Source of the DNA: Paenibacillus sp. OV219
GTDB lineage: Bacteria; Bacillota; Bacilli; Paenibacillales; Paenibacillaceae
Length of the DNA: 64,000 nt
Assembly (NCBI RefSeq): GCF_900110075.1
Contig: NZ_FOCJ01000002.1
Coordinates: 708,863-772,862, forward strand
Reading direction: 5' to 3'
Shown here: positions 8,665 through 18,040 of the stretch, in pieces
Layout of the letters: each line of letters opens with the position of its first letter
Position numbering within the stretch: the stretch's first letter is position 1
Translations under genes and position numbers: made by a program
The notes under the pieces: generated by a model
Seen by the model: the letters and a program-made list of their open reading frames with translations, nothing else
What the model was told of the DNA's origin: nothing
Database searches by the model: none

Positions 8665-9234
8665 ATGAAAATGGTTCCGGTTGGCGTATCTGCCAGACAT
8701 ATTCATCTATCGAAGGAGCACGTGGAAACGTTATTCGGTCAAGGCGCAGAGCTCACGGTGTTCAAGGATCTCTCCCAGCCAGGCCAATATGCAGCGAATG
8801 AGACCGTTGAAGTCATTGGACCGAAGGGCAGCTTCGCCAAAGTGCGGATTCTCGGTCCTGTCCGGAGGCGTACGCAGCTTGAAGTATCGCGTACCGACTC
8901 TTTCCAACTCGGTATTAACCCGCCTGTTCGCGAATCAGGCGATATTGCTGGCTCGGCAGGCATTACGATTAAAGGGCCTGCAGGCGAAGTGACGATTGAT
9001 GAAGGGGTTATCGTAGCGGCGCGCCATATTCACTTCCATACAACGGATGCAGAACGCTTTGGCATTGCGGATAAGCAGCGGCTTACCGTAAGGCTGCAAG
9101 GTGAGCGAGGCTTAGTGCTAGAGAATGTCGTAGCACGTGTTTCGCCTGATTTTGCACTAGATATGCACATTGATACAGATGAAGCTAATGCAGCTGGTGC
9201 GAAGACAGGAGATCAAGCGGAGATTATTGGTTAG
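8665..9234 (+). CDS. pduL: PduL-type phosphate propanoyltransferase
   Basis: PduL transfers acyl groups between CoA and phosphate (acyl-CoA to acyl phosphate). The 189-aa protein carries the two-fold family pattern: VGVSARHIHLS near the N terminus, KVRILGPVRRRTQLEVSRTD in the middle, and AARHIHFHTTDAE with the second zinc-binding His pair. I choose the ATG at 8665: AGAGGTG lies 9 nt upstream, and the in-frame GTG at 8653 is inside that site. There are no microcompartment shell genes nearby and no obvious encapsulation peptide, so it probably acts as a free cytosolic phosphotransacylase for acetyl or propionyl groups, possibly linked to the adjacent KorAB. Confidence 0.92.
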   Translation: MKMVPVGVSARHIHLSKEHVETLFGQGAELTVFKDLSQPGQYAANETVEVIGPKGSFAKVRILGPVRRRTQLEVSRTDSFQLGINPPVRESGDIAGSAGITIKGPAGEVTIDEGVIVAARHIHFHTTDAERFGIADKQRLTVRLQGERGLVLENVVARVSPDFALDMHIDTDEANAAGAKTGDQAEIIG

Positions 9235-9247
9235 TTGGTATTAGGAA

Positions 9248-9286
9248 GAGGCAATTTTGCTGCCCAAGCGAATTGTCTCTTTTTTG
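9248..9286 (+). terminator. Terminator after pduL
   Basis: GAGGCAATT (9248-9256) pairs with AATTGTCTC (9271-9279, one G-U pair), followed by seven Ts. Confidence 0.8.
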
Positions 9287-9329
9287 TTACAAATTCGGTG
9301 TCTACCTGCCAGACTTAAGTCTCATTCTC

Positions 9330-9358
9330 TTTATTAAGTGATGCTGGTTTGCTATAAT
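9330..9358 (+). promoter_or_regulatory. Extended -10 promoter of miaB
   Basis: TGCTATAAT (9350-9358) is a perfect extended -10 box. The -35 region (9330-9335, TTTATT) is poor, which is common with extended -10 promoters. Confidence 0.6.
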
Positions 9359-9398
9359 ATTGGAATGTACACGTTGGTCTGAAGGGGCGTGAGTAAGT

Positions 9399-10970
9399 GT
9401 GAAGAAGGAATCCGCAAGCAAAGGCAAGGATTTCTCCAAGTATTTTGACTTCTCAGGCGCGAAGGTGCTGAAGGAAGCAGATGGCAAAACAACTTACCGG
9501 ATTAACGGTCGAGATATAACGGTTAATGCTGCGCCCAATCACACTGAAGAGAAACGTAGAGGCAAGGAAGAGATTCAAGTTCACTATGAATCTTCAATTC
9601 CTACGGAGCTGCAGCAGCTTGGCAAAGGCAAGCTTTATCACATTACGACTTATGGCTGCCAAATGAACGAGCATGATACGGAAGTGATGAAGGGGATCTT
9701 CGAAGAAATGGGCTATACGTCCACAGAAGACCGCCAGCACGCGGATGTTATTCTGCTTAACACTTGCGCGATTCGTGAGAATGCGGAGGATAAAGTGTTC
9801 GGCGAGCTTGGCCATCTGAAGCGTCTGAAGCTCGAGAAGCCGGGGCTCATTCTTGGCGTATGTGGTTGTATGTCGCAGGAAGAGTCGGTCGTTAGCCGCA
9901 TCATGCAGCGTCATAGTTTCGTTGATCTCATCTTCGGCACACATAATATTCACAGACTGCCTTATTTATTGCAAGATGCGCTGTTTAGCAAAGAGATGGT
10001 CGTTGAAGTATGGTCCAAGGAAGGCGACATCATTGAGAACTTGCCGAAGAAGCGGGAAGGAATGCGCGGCTGGGTCAACATTATGTATGGCTGTGACAAG
10101 TTCTGTACGTACTGTATCGTGCCATATACGCGCGGTAAGGAGCGGAGCAGACGTCCTGAAGATGTCATTGCAGAAGTGCGCGAGCTAGCGCGTCAAGGCT
10201 TCAAGGAGATTACGTTGCTCGGACAGAACGTGAATGCGTATGGCAAAGATTTTGAAGAGATTAACTATCGTTTCGGTGATTTGATGGCGGATATGACGAA
10301 GATTAATATCCCGCGCATTCGCTTCACAACGAGCCACCCGCGTGACTTTGACGATCATCTGATCGAAGTGCTTGCGACGCAAGGCAATCTGGTCGAGCAT
10401 ATTCATCTTCCGGTTCAGTCCGGCAGTACGGAAGTGCTTAAGCGGATGAGTCGCAAATATACAAGAGAGATGTACCTCGAGCTTGTAGGCAAAATAAAAA
10501 GGGCCATACCAGACGTCGTACTCACGTCGGACATCATTGTCGGCTTCCCAGGCGAGACGGATGAGCAATTCGAGGAGACGCTGTCGCTCGTGCGCCTTGT
10601 TGGCTTCGCGTTTGCATATTCGTTCATCTACTCGCCGCGCGAAGGAACGCCTGCTGCGGATATGGAAGATAACATTCCGCAGGACGTGAAGAAAGTGAGA
10701 TTGGCTCGATTGAATGCGTTGATCGCTGAGCTAAGTCGTGAGAGCAACGAGCTGCTGGTCGGGCAAGAGATCGAGGTGCTGATCGAAGGCCAGAGTAAGA
10801 ACAATGCGATGGTGCTATCCGGTCGCACGCGCACGAACAAGCTTGTGCATATCGAAGGACCAGCGGAATATATCGGTCAATTCATTACGGTGAAAGTGAC
10901 TGATGCGACGACCTGGTACGTAAAAGCAGAGCCGGTAGAAGACTATTTGAATGAAGAAGCAGTATCTTAA
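9399..10970 (+). CDS. miaB: tRNA-2-methylthio-N6-dimethylallyladenosine synthase MiaB
   Basis: MiaB is a radical-SAM methylthiotransferase that converts i6A37 to ms2i6A37 in tRNAs. The 523-aa protein has the UPF0004 domain with cluster cysteines C87 (TYGCQMN), C123 (NTCAIRENA) and C157 (VCGCMSQ), the radical-SAM CxxxCxxC at C232, C236 and C239, and a C-terminal TRAM domain. An extra N-terminal stretch of about 75 residues, typical of the Bacillus type, precedes it. Start: GTG with AAGGGG about 11 nt upstream. It is followed by ricA, as in B. subtilis where miaB (ymcB) and ymcA are adjacent. Confidence 0.97.
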   Translation: MKKESASKGKDFSKYFDFSGAKVLKEADGKTTYRINGRDITVNAAPNHTEEKRRGKEEIQVHYESSIPTELQQLGKGKLYHITTYGCQMNEHDTEVMKGIFEEMGYTSTEDRQHADVILLNTCAIRENAEDKVFGELGHLKRLKLEKPGLILGVCGCMSQEESVVSRIMQRHSFVDLIFGTHNIHRLPYLLQDALFSKEMVVEVWSKEGDIIENLPKKREGMRGWVNIMYGCDKFCTYCIVPYTRGKERSRRPEDVIAEVRELARQGFKEITLLGQNVNAYGKDFEEINYRFGDLMADMTKINIPRIRFTTSHPRDFDDHLIEVLATQGNLVEHIHLPVQSGSTEVLKRMSRKYTREMYLELVGKIKRAIPDVVLTSDIIVGFPGETDEQFEETLSLVRLVGFAFAYSFIYSPREGTPAADMEDNIPQDVKKVRLARLNALIAELSRESNELLVGQEIEVLIEGQSKNNAMVLSGRTRTNKLVHIEGPAEYIGQFITVKVTDATTWYVKAEPVEDYLNEEAVS

Positions 10971-10992
10971 CCACATAGAGGAGCTGGAACCA

Positions 10993-11472
10993 TTGGCAAA
11001 CCAAGAACATAAGCATGACCACGATCACGATCACGATCACGGTACGAGCTGCGCAGTACCGAAATTCAATACAGAGGACATCATCGTACGCGCTGACATT
11101 ATGGCGAAGACGAAAGAATTGGCAAGCATGATTTTTACTTCGGAAGAAGTTCAGCAGTACCAGCGTGCAGAGAAGCAAATTAATACCAATGAGCGCGTGC
11201 AAAGCTTGATCACTCAAATTAAGAAGAAGCAGAAGGAGCTCGTCGCGTTCCAGACGACGTTCAAGAATGCTGACATGGTTGAGAAGATCGAGAAGGAAAT
11301 CGAAGTGCTGCAGGATGATCTCGACGGTATTCCGATCGTTTCGGATTTCCAGCAAAGCCAAGCGGACATCAACTACCTGCTGCAAACGATCGTTTCGGTT
11401 ATTCGTGATACAGTAGCAGAGAAGATCAACGTGGAAGACGCATCCGTAGAAGCACCAGAAGAGTGCATGTAA
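10993..11472 (+). CDS. ricA: RicA (YmcA) homologue with an N-terminal His/Asp-rich run
   Basis: RicA, with RicF (YlbF) and RicT (YaaT), forms a [4Fe-4S]-containing complex that directs RNase Y processing and affects Spo0A, ComK and biofilm control in B. subtilis. The core (QQYQRAEKQINTNERVQSL, then QKELVAF, then DFQQSQADINYLLQ) is typical of the Com_YlbF family. A C-terminal Cys (EECM) matches the C-terminal Cys of RicA; another Cys (TSCAV) is near residue 26. Unusual is the N-terminal EHKHDHDHDHDHG run. I favour the TTG at 10993, 9 nt after GAGGAG (10978-10983), giving 159 aa. An ATG at 10951, overlapping miaB, would give 173 aa. Confidence 0.88.
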   Translation: MANQEHKHDHDHDHDHGTSCAVPKFNTEDIIVRADIMAKTKELASMIFTSEEVQQYQRAEKQINTNERVQSLITQIKKKQKELVAFQTTFKNADMVEKIEKEIEVLQDDLDGIPIVSDFQQSQADINYLLQTIVSVIRDTVAEKINVEDASVEAPEECM

Positions 11473-11491
11473 CTTCTTTATAGGCGTGAAC

Positions 11492-11531
11492 AAAAAACAC
11501 CTGCCGATTGCGATTGCGGCAGGTGTTTTTT
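11492..11531. terminator. Bidirectional terminator between ricA and the MFS gene
   Basis: Perfect 15-bp stem: A6 plus CACCTGCCG (11492-11506) pairs with 11517-11531, ending in T6 on both strands. It serves the convergent genes on both sides. Confidence 0.95.
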
Positions 11532-11536
11532 GTTTG

Positions 11537-12736
11537 TTACAGATGAGCATTGGCGCGGCGCCAACTGAGTGTAAGGATGAGTGCCATCAAGGCGAAGCAG
11601 CCGCCGAGATAGAAGCCGTAGTCACGTCCAAAGGCGTCATTAATGAAGCCCGCGAGGAACGGGCCTGCGAACATGCCGACGGAGTATACCGCCTGGTAGA
11701 AGCCCATTGCTGTCGCACGCTTCGAGGAGGCGAACGGCTGAATGGCTAGTCCGAGCAGCAGCGGCATATGCATGCCTTGCGCGAGTCCATTCAGCGCTTG
11801 CGTCGCTGCCAGCCAGCCGAGCGATGGGGAGAACGCAATAGCGACAGTGAAGATGCCACTGAGCGCATAACCGACGGCAATGACATTCCAGCTGCCGAAC
11901 TTCGGCGCAAGCCATCTGCCTGTAATGAGGGAGGTGGCGGCATGCGGCACCATGAAGGCAATGACGATTAGCGTCAGCTCCGAATTGGAAGCGCCGAGGG
12001 ATGTTGCTTTCAGCGGAGTAAAGCCGAACATCGTAATAAACAGAACGCAGTGCGCTAGAATCGACAGCGTCGATACTTGCACCAGTGACCTCGTTCGTAC
12101 AACCTCGCGCAAATGCTGCATCGAAATCGGCGGCCTTGTGACGCCCTCGCGAGGTTCTTTGACAGCAAAAGCGAGCAAGAGTCCGGCAATACCAAGGAAG
12201 ATGCCTGCCTTGAATGCCGCATTATAGCTGTATTCGCCAGCAAGCCAGCCGCTAAGCGTCATCCCGATCAGCTGACCTGAGACGGTCATGAAGCTGATGT
12301 TGCTCATTGCCTTCGTCGCTTCTGAAGAGGCGAAGTATGCGGCGTAGAGCACGGTAAAAGCAACCCATGCCGAGGCACATACGCCTGACATCATCCGTCC
12401 GGCAAGCGGCCAGAGCCAGGAGCCAGGTATCGTGAACAACAAGCAGCTTATTGCTCCGCTAATCATGCCCAGCATGAGGAATGGCTTGCGCTTATGCAGC
12501 TTATCCGAGTACAAGCCTAGCGGGAATCGCACAAGCATCTGAATAAAGCCATAGCTGCCAAGCACGACGCCGATCAACATATCGGCAAATCCCCTGCTAG
12601 TCATGAAAGGAGTTAATATCGGCACATACACATAAAGCGTCGACCAATACAGCAGCGTGACGACAATAAAGATGAGATGATCCGTCCGATTCGCGGCAAT
12701 AAGCGGCCGTTCGGAGGTCTCAGCTGCAGTAGACAA
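11537..12736 (-). CDS. MFS transporter
   Basis: About 399 aa, twelve predicted hydrophobic segments, with the MFS signature GLYSDKLHKRKPF in the loop between TM2 and TM3 and a second-half counterpart (LAPKFGSW). It resembles drug- or metabolite-efflux members of the major facilitator family; the substrate cannot be told. I favour the TTG at 12736 on the minus strand, because AAAAGGAG (12747-12754 complement) lies 10 nt upstream. An earlier in-frame TTG at 12772 has a GGAGG directly against it, too close to use. It is convergent with ricA across a shared terminator and divergent from lepB. Confidence 0.85.
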   Translation of the reverse strand: MSTAAETSERPLIAANRTDHLIFIVVTLLYWSTLYVYVPILTPFMTSRGFADMLIGVVLGSYGFIQMLVRFPLGLYSDKLHKRKPFLMLGMISGAISCLLFTIPGSWLWPLAGRMMSGVCASAWVAFTVLYAAYFASSEATKAMSNISFMTVSGQLIGMTLSGWLAGEYSYNAAFKAGIFLGIAGLLLAFAVKEPREGVTRPPISMQHLREVVRTRSLVQVSTLSILAHCVLFITMFGFTPLKATSLGASNSELTLIVIAFMVPHAATSLITGRWLAPKFGSWNVIAVGYALSGIFTVAIAFSPSLGWLAATQALNGLAQGMHMPLLLGLAIQPFASSKRATAMGFYQAVYSVGMFAGPFLAGFINDAFGRDYGFYLGGCFALMALILTLSWRRANAHL

Positions 12737-12914
12737 GAAGGGGTCACTCCTTTTACGATAGAATGAGAACAATCCTCCTAACTGTATCGCACACGAGTGA
12801 GGCTCGGCAATCCTTTTTACAGAAATGGAGACTTAAGCGGAAACTTATGGACAGCTTCTGTCGTATAAAGTAGGTATCATTTCATTATCGCTGTAAACCG
12901 GGAAGGGGAAAAAG

Positions 12915-13469
12915 ATGGAGACGAGTAATATGCCAATTAGGCAAGCGAAGAAATCTTGGGTGCGAGAAGTGCGGGATTGGTGTATCTCGCTTGCAGTGGC
13001 TGTAGTCGTGGCGCTGCTCGTGCAGAATTATGCGTTTGCACAAACAGAGGTTAAAAATATATCAATGCAAAAAACGCTCATCGAAGGCCAGCGCCTCATT
13101 GAGGACAAGCTGAGTTATCACTTCGAGAAGCCACAGCGTGGAGATATCGTCATTATCAATGGGCCGGAGAGCGATAAGCGGCTCATTAAGCGAGTTATTG
13201 GCTTGCCCGGAGACGTTATTGATTTCACGGAGGACGGACAAGTGACAGTCAATGGTAAAGCGTTGAATGAGCCGTACATCAAAGGGCGTACCTATGCAAA
13301 CGGCCTGCAAGTGCCGTATACAATACCGGATCGAACAGTCTTCGTCATGGGAGACAACCGGGAGAACAGTATGGACAGCCGTGAGATCGGGCCAATCGCT
13401 TTCTCTAGTGTCGAAGGCCGTGCTGTCTTCAGACTGTGGCCACTCAATAAGTTCGGTCAACTCAATTAG
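12915..13469 (+). CDS. lepB: Signal peptidase I
   Basis: Type I signal peptidase (S26 family) removes signal peptides from exported proteins at the outer face of the membrane. The 184-aa protein has one N-terminal membrane anchor (about residues 22-42), catalytic Ser50 (NISMQKTL), box C/D with the general-base Lys92 (LIKRVIGLPGD) and box E (MGDNRENSMDSR). The residue after SMQ is Lys where most homologues have Pro (SMxPTL), a small departure near the active site. AAGGGG sits 7 nt before the ATG. Bacillales often carry several signal peptidases, so this may be one of a set. Confidence 0.93.
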   Translation: METSNMPIRQAKKSWVREVRDWCISLAVAVVVALLVQNYAFAQTEVKNISMQKTLIEGQRLIEDKLSYHFEKPQRGDIVIINGPESDKRLIKRVIGLPGDVIDFTEDGQVTVNGKALNEPYIKGRTYANGLQVPYTIPDRTVFVMGDNRENSMDSREIGPIAFSSVEGRAVFRLWPLNKFGQLN

Positions 13470-13562
13470 TTAACGCATTGGCTGCTTACCTATACTCATT
13501 GCATGAAACCGCCTCTTGTGGGGAATTCTACCAACTGTATGAGTTGGAGGTGGATGGCTGTG

Positions 13563-13907
13563 ATGAGAGCAATATGGATGACGATGGTGCTTGCCGTGTT
13601 CATGTTTAGTACAGCGGCGGTTCAAGCTAGCGCGGAGCCGGCATATGCCAAATGGGGCAGGCTGGCGATGAAGGAAACGGCGCAGCGTTATCATGCCGAT
13701 ATTATTGATTACAAGCATGTGGGTCGGAACGTGGAAGACGGCGGACTTATGACGGAGACATTTCGCCTACAGCTACGTAAGGGAGCCAGAGAGTTCGAAG
13801 TGACGGTGCGCATTTGGTTCGAGCAGCAGAGCGAGCGAGTTGTGCGGATTCATTTCTCGGAGGATGACAGAGCGAGCGGGCTGCCAGCCGCGATGGTATT
13901 AATTTGA
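13563..13907 (+). CDS. DUF3889 secreted protein (YqzG/YhdC-like)
   Basis: About 114 aa with a signal peptide (about residues 1-24, ending near VQASA) and the family pattern [17 protein letters not shown] then [14 protein letters not shown]. The function of the family is unknown. I choose the ATG at 13563 (a GTG at 13560 is equally possible), since GGAGGTG ends 10 nt upstream and a signal peptide begins there. An ATG at 13503 would add 20 residues without a ribosome binding site. Confidence 0.75.
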   Translation: MRAIWMTMVLAVFMFSTAAVQASAEPAYAKWGRLAMKETAQRYHADIIDYKHVGRNVEDGGLMTETFRLQLRKGAREFEVTVRIWFEQQSERVVRIHFSEDDRASGLPAAMVLI

Positions 13908-13962
13908 ATCTTTTTGTCAAGCTCCACCGTATGACACCATATACCAAATGGGAGGGATACGA

Positions 13963-14274
13963 ATGATCTTATCGACTACACCGACAATTGAAGGAAATCC
14001 GATCCAGCAATACTTAGGCGTTGTAACTGGGGAAGCGATTATGGGAGCGAACATCGTACGCGATCTATTCGCGTCGATTACAGATATCGTCGGCGGCCGC
14101 TCCGGCGCGTATGAGACGAAGTTGAAGGAAGCGCGGGACGTGGCGTTCAGCGAGATGTCCAGCCAAGCTTCGCGACTTGGCGCGAATGCGATCGTCGGCA
14201 TTGATATTGATTATGAAGTGGTACGTGAAGGGATGCTGATGGTTGCCGTCAGCGGAACCGCAGTTCGCGTATAG
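13963..14274 (+). CDS. YbjQ/UPF0145 family protein
   Basis: A 103-aa protein of the YbjQ (DUF74) family, thought to form pentamers and sometimes described as heavy-metal binding. It carries [15 protein letters not shown], then [24 protein letters not shown], both highly typical. GGGAGGG ends 6 nt before the chosen ATG; an earlier in-frame ATG at 13948 overlaps this site. No biochemical role can be assigned from context. Confidence 0.88.
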   Translation: MILSTTPTIEGNPIQQYLGVVTGEAIMGANIVRDLFASITDIVGGRSGAYETKLKEARDVAFSEMSSQASRLGANAIVGIDIDYEVVREGMLMVAVSGTAVRV

Positions 14275-14404
14275 CAAATAGAAGCGGCGTCTGGTGTGAA
14301 CCGGATGCTGTTTTTTATGTCGAAATAGGGTGGACACGGAGAGCTCGCGAAGAGTAAAATGCAACTAGCACAAGTACCTAAGCTTGAAGGAGCTGCAGCT
14401 GGAA

Positions 14405-14713
14405 ATGGGAGAAATTATGGCAAGTGAGCTGGAAACCCGGCTGCGTGAAGGCGAGAAGCTGAGCGTTATTGACGTTCGCGAGCCTGACGAGTGGGAAGAC
14501 GGTCATATTAAAGAAGCAATCAGCATTCCGATGTCGGTATTCGTGGAGCGACTTGGCGAGCTGAACGACTTGGAGGAACCGATCTACCTGGTATGTCGAA
14601 GCGGCAACCGCAGCGGCAGAGTGGGCGATTACTTGTCCACGCAAGGTTATGAAGTCGTGAATGTGCTCGGCGGAATGCTGAGCTGGCCAGGTGAGGTTGT
14701 TACCGGCGAATAA
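14405..14713 (+). CDS. Rhodanese-like domain protein
   Basis: A single-domain rhodanese of about 100 aa. Such proteins bind persulfide sulfur on one Cys and deliver it to acceptors. The active-site loop CRSGNRSG follows YLV, the domain opener is VIDVREPDEWEDGHI, and the end is VLGGMLSW. Three in-frame starts are possible: TTG 14384, ATG 14405 (AAGGAG 12 nt upstream) and ATG 14417 (GGGAG about 6 nt upstream). A strong bidirectional terminator follows. Confidence 0.88.
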   Translation: MGEIMASELETRLREGEKLSVIDVREPDEWEDGHIKEAISIPMSVFVERLGELNDLEEPIYLVCRSGNRSGRVGDYLSTQGYEVVNVLGGMLSWPGEVVTGE

Positions 14714-14726
14714 GGTTGTATGTATG

Positions 14727-14775
14727 AAAAAAAGCATTTTGATCATCCACTAGTGGTGAGCAAAATGCTTTTTTT
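14727..14775. terminator. Bidirectional terminator
   Basis: Perfect 15-bp stem: A7 plus GCATTTTG (14727-14741) pairs with 14761-14775, with T7 on each strand. The loop holds a further palindrome, CCACTAGTGG. It separates the rhodanese gene from the convergent lipoprotein gene. Confidence 0.93.
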
Positions 14776-14784
14776 ATTTGCGAC

Positions 14785-15360
14785 TTAGTCGTAGCCGCCT
14801 TCTGAATCAGGCAGCGCCTTGTATTCTTCCCTAGCCTGGACGATCTTCATGATGTCCATACGGAGCTGCTTCAATTTCAGCGCTTCATCGGACACGCCGC
14901 AATATCGATCTGTCCACGAAAACTCACGCGTCGCGCCGTCTATCGTAATTTTCCACTTATCTTCACCGTATGGTGTTTGTTCGCATGTGGTGGTACTAGG
15001 CTCGTGAGCTTTAATCGTTATATCCATGATATCGATTGCTTTCATCTTCGCATAGATGCTCGCCATCTCATCCGCCGATAAAGTGAGGTCTGCTGTCGCG
15101 CTACCTTTCACGATGAGATCCTTCGTCACCGTATCGGTATACGTGTTGACTTCATTCTTGTTTATCTCACCATAGCCGAAGCTGACCGAGAAGTCGAACT
15201 CGCTCGGCATCTCATCTTGCATCTCCACGTGCTCCATCTTTTCTGGCGCTGCTTCTTTAATCTCCGTGTTACCTTTCTCTCCGCAGCTTGACAGCAGCAG
15301 CAGCATTACTGCGAGCAGCGTGAGCTGAACCGCTCGTATACGACCCGTTCGCATTCGCAT
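14785..15360 (-). CDS. Putative lipoprotein of unknown function
   Basis: About 191 aa with a basic N terminus, a hydrophobic segment and a lipobox LLSSC (lipidated Cys26), so it should sit on the outer face of the membrane. The mature part has two Cys (TTTCEQTPYGEDKW and DRYCGVSD) that could form a disulfide. The central pattern (LTLSADEMASIYAKM) resembles DUF-type lipoproteins of Paenibacillus, but I do not recognise a named family. The start is the ATG at 15360 on the minus strand, preceded by a GGGGAG site. An upstream extension to 15456 lacks such a site. Confidence 0.75.
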   Translation of the reverse strand: MRMRTGRIRAVQLTLLAVMLLLLSSCGEKGNTEIKEAAPEKMEHVEMQDEMPSEFDFSVSFGYGEINKNEVNTYTDTVTKDLIVKGSATADLTLSADEMASIYAKMKAIDIMDITIKAHEPSTTTCEQTPYGEDKWKITIDGATREFSWTDRYCGVSDEALKLKQLRMDIMKIVQAREEYKALPDSEGGYD

Positions 15361-15548
15361 CGGTTTTCTCCCCTTTTTTGGACGCTCTGATTTACTTATT
15401 ATGACGGATTCTAACTGCATTTGTTGCAGAAGTTCTGTGATTGAATCATGAGGCAAGCAGCCTGACCATATAGTGGAGAGTAGGACAGCTTATTGCTAAG
15501 TAAGTTAACAAATAGCTTTAGCTCCTGAGTAGGGAGGAATGAATAACG

Positions 15549-17774
15549 ATGCAGCAACAAGAGCAAAGCGACGGTGTACTGGATTTGCGAATTCAAGGCA
15601 TGAGCTGCACCGCTTGCGCGACCCGAATCGAACGGGCGGTCGGCAAGCTGGCCGGAGTAACTGCCGTGTCGGTTCATTATGCAGCCAAATCAGCCTATGT
15701 CGCCTATACGCCTGAGAGTATTACGCCTTCAGCAATTATGGATCGAATTGAGAAGATCGGTTTCCACGCTTCTCCACATGGGAAAGATGGGAGCGGGTCC
15801 TCCGAAACAGATGCGCTGCGCTTGCGGGTATTCGCTGCGATTGTGTTGACGCTGCCGCTTCTGTGGACGATGGCGCATCATTATAGCTGGTCGAAGGGCA
15901 TTCCAGTGCCATTATTCATTCAAGAGCCGTTGCTGCAATTTTTGCTGGCAGCGATTGTGCAGTTCTTCATCGGCATGCCGTTCTACTTCGGGGCATTCTA
16001 TGCGCTGCGCGAGCGGACCGCGAATATGGATGTGCTGGTCGCGATCGGGACATCAGCGGCATTCGTGTACAGCTTTATCGCGATGATGACAGGCGGCGCA
16101 TTGTACTTCGAAACATCGGCCGTCGTCATTACGGCGGTGCTCGGAGGCAAGCTGCTGGAAGCAACCGCGTCGGAGCGGGTCATTCAGGAAAATGACAGCT
16201 TCGGCGCGTTGGAGGCGAAGGAAGCGGTCGTCATTCGAGCAGGGCGAAGAGAGCGGACGCCGCTCGCACGAGTTCGAGCGGATGATCAGCTCATCGCCGC
16301 TGTGAATGAGCCTATCCCAGCTGACGGCATCATCGTGGAAGGACAATCTGCCATTGATGAATCGTTCCTGACGGGCGAAAGCGCGCTCGTGACGCGCACG
16401 GTCGGCGACCGCGTATATGCAGGCACGATTGTGCGCAGCGCAGAGCTGCGCATTCAAGTAACGGCGATAGGTCAGCAAACGATGCTCAGCCGAATCGCGG
16501 CGCTGACTCGGCAGGCACAAGCGACCAAATCATCTATCGGCCGTAGAGTGGACCAGCTGGCGGCAATCTTCGTGCCGGTCATGATGGTACTGTCACTTGG
16601 GACGCTGCTTATATGGCTGCTTTGGCTTGCGCCTGGCAAATGGGGAACGGCTTCGATCCACGCGCTTGCGGTGCTGCTCGCTGCGTGTCCATGTGCGCTC
16701 GGGCTTGCTGCGCCGATCTCACTCGTCATTGCGACAGGGAAGCTCGCAAGAAGAGGCATCGTGCTGAAGGAAGCTGGCGCGCTCGAACGGCTCGCACAGC
16801 TTAATACGATCGTGCTCGATAAGACGGGTACGCTTACGGAAGGAAAGCCGGCTTTAACGGAAATGTATTCGCTAAGCGGAGAACCGAGTTCGCTTCTTCG
16901 ATTGGCAGCGTCTGCGGAAGCGAGCTCACCGCATCCATTCGCATCGGCAATCGTTGCAGCAGCAAGGCGAGCTGGGATGGTCACGCCGGAATGCTCTGCA
17001 TTTCAAGCTTTTCCAGGCAAAGGGATCGAAGCGAATGTTGAAGGCAAACGGATTGAAATAGGTAATGCCGTGTTCGCGGCTGAAAGGTCTTGGAAGATGA
17101 GCCGTGTCATGCAAAGCTTCATTACTCGCAAAGAAGCATCTGGAGAGACGGTTATCTATGTCTCGATTAACGGGCAATGTGCAGGTGCGTTAGCATTCGC
17201 CGATCAGGTGAAACGCTCCTCGAGAGAGGCCGTTCATCTGCTTACTGGAGAGGGACTGATGGTGCTGCTCGCAACCGGTGACCATATCTCTGCTGCGAAT
17301 AATGTTGCAGACCAGATCGGAATTGCAAGCGTCCATGCGTCGATGCTCCCTGAGCATAAAGCAATGCTGATCCGTCAGCTGCAGGATAAGGGATATGTCG
17401 TTGCCATGGCAGGTGACGGATGGAACGATGCGCCTGCCCTCGCGGCAGCGGATGTCGGTATAGCGATGGGCGGCGGTACGGAAGCTGCGCTCCATGCCGG
17501 ACATATGACTCTACTGCGCGCCAGACTGACGGGCATCTATGAAGCGCTTGTCATCAGCCGTCTGACCGTTCGCAACATACGGCAAAATCTCGGCTTCGCG
17601 TTTGTTTACAACTCCATCATCATTCCTTTTGCAGCAGTAGGTGGGATTGAACCGTGGATGGCAGGGACAGCTATGGCGCTAAGCTCTGTGTCGGTTGTAG
17701 GCAACGCGCTGCGCTTAAATGGGCAGATGACGAGGGCTCTGGGTAAGAAGAAGCACGCTATAGACAACCTATAG
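15549..17774 (+). CDS. copA: Copper-translocating P-type ATPase
   Basis: CopA exports Cu(I) across the membrane. The 741-aa protein has one N-terminal heavy-metal domain (MSCTAC, C20/C23), the membrane copper site CPC (380-382), the phosphorylation site DKTGT (Asp424), the HP motif (H462-P463, in the SSPHPF segment) and the hinge GDGWND (622-627), which all define the P1B-1 class. Eight membrane segments are expected. GGGAGGAATG precedes the ATG. There is no copZ or csoR neighbour, so regulation is not visible. The B12 operon promoter overlaps its stop codon. Confidence 0.95.
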   Translation: MQQQEQSDGVLDLRIQGMSCTACATRIERAVGKLAGVTAVSVHYAAKSAYVAYTPESITPSAIMDRIEKIGFHASPHGKDGSGSSETDALRLRVFAAIVLTLPLLWTMAHHYSWSKGIPVPLFIQEPLLQFLLAAIVQFFIGMPFYFGAFYALRERTANMDVLVAIGTSAAFVYSFIAMMTGGALYFETSAVVITAVLGGKLLEATASERVIQENDSFGALEAKEAVVIRAGRRERTPLARVRADDQLIAAVNEPIPADGIIVEGQSAIDESFLTGESALVTRTVGDRVYAGTIVRSAELRIQVTAIGQQTMLSRIAALTRQAQATKSSIGRRVDQLAAIFVPVMMVLSLGTLLIWLLWLAPGKWGTASIHALAVLLAACPCALGLAAPISLVIATGKLARRGIVLKEAGALERLAQLNTIVLDKTGTLTEGKPALTEMYSLSGEPSSLLRLAASAEASSPHPFASAIVAAARRAGMVTPECSAFQAFPGKGIEANVEGKRIEIGNAVFAAERSWKMSRVMQSFITRKEASGETVIYVSINGQCAGALAFADQVKRSSREAVHLLTGEGLMVLLATGDHISAANNVADQIGIASVHASMLPEHKAMLIRQLQDKGYVVAMAGDGWNDAPALAAADVGIAMGGGTEAALHAGHMTLLRARLTGIYEALVISRLTVRNIRQNLGFAFVYNSIIIPFAAVGGIEPWMAGTAMALSSVSVVGNALRLNGQMTRALGKKKHAIDNL

Positions 17775-17789
17775 AGGGAATGGTATATT
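17761..17789 (+). promoter_or_regulatory. Promoter of the B12 riboswitch/btu-cob operon
   Basis: TAGACA (17761-17766), 17-bp spacer, TATATT (17784-17789). It overlaps the end of copA; transcription would start about 30 nt before the riboswitch core. Confidence 0.65.
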
Positions 17790-17821
17790 TACACAAGCAC
17801 AATTGCATAGTACGCGTAAAA

Positions 17822-18040
17822 CAGGTGCTTGGAGGATGGATATTCTCTTAGCTTAATAGGGAAGTCCGGTGTAAAACCGGCACGGACCCGCCACTGTAAG
17901 GAGCGCAATTGCCGCCTTTAGCATCAAGTCGCTTAGGCCAAGCAATTAGCACTGAATTCACACTTGTCACTGATCGGCCATCGGCCGCACGGGAAGACGT
18001 GGATAACAGATGCTCCAAGTCAGGAGACCTGCCTGTTTCG
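17822..18040 (+). ncRNA. Cobalamin riboswitch aptamer
   Basis: The conserved elements occur in order: the 5' arm AGGTGCTTGG (17823-17832), the GGGAAGTCCGGTG ... CCGGCACGGACCCGCCACTG core (17859-17897), a peripheral extension, and the B12 box AGTCAGGAGACCTGCC (18018-18033). Binding of adenosylcobalamin should favour the downstream terminator and shut off btuFCD-cobTUS. A CTGCCTA/TAGGCAG hairpin follows at about 18046-18074 and may be part of the expression platform. Confidence 0.95.

Noticed and set aside
11486..11749. Small + strand ORF after ricA
   Set aside because: It starts within the bidirectional terminator and then runs antisense to the MFS transporter gene.
13501..13562. Upstream ATG for the DUF3889 gene
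   Set aside because: It has no ribosome binding site, and the signal peptide begins at the downstream start.
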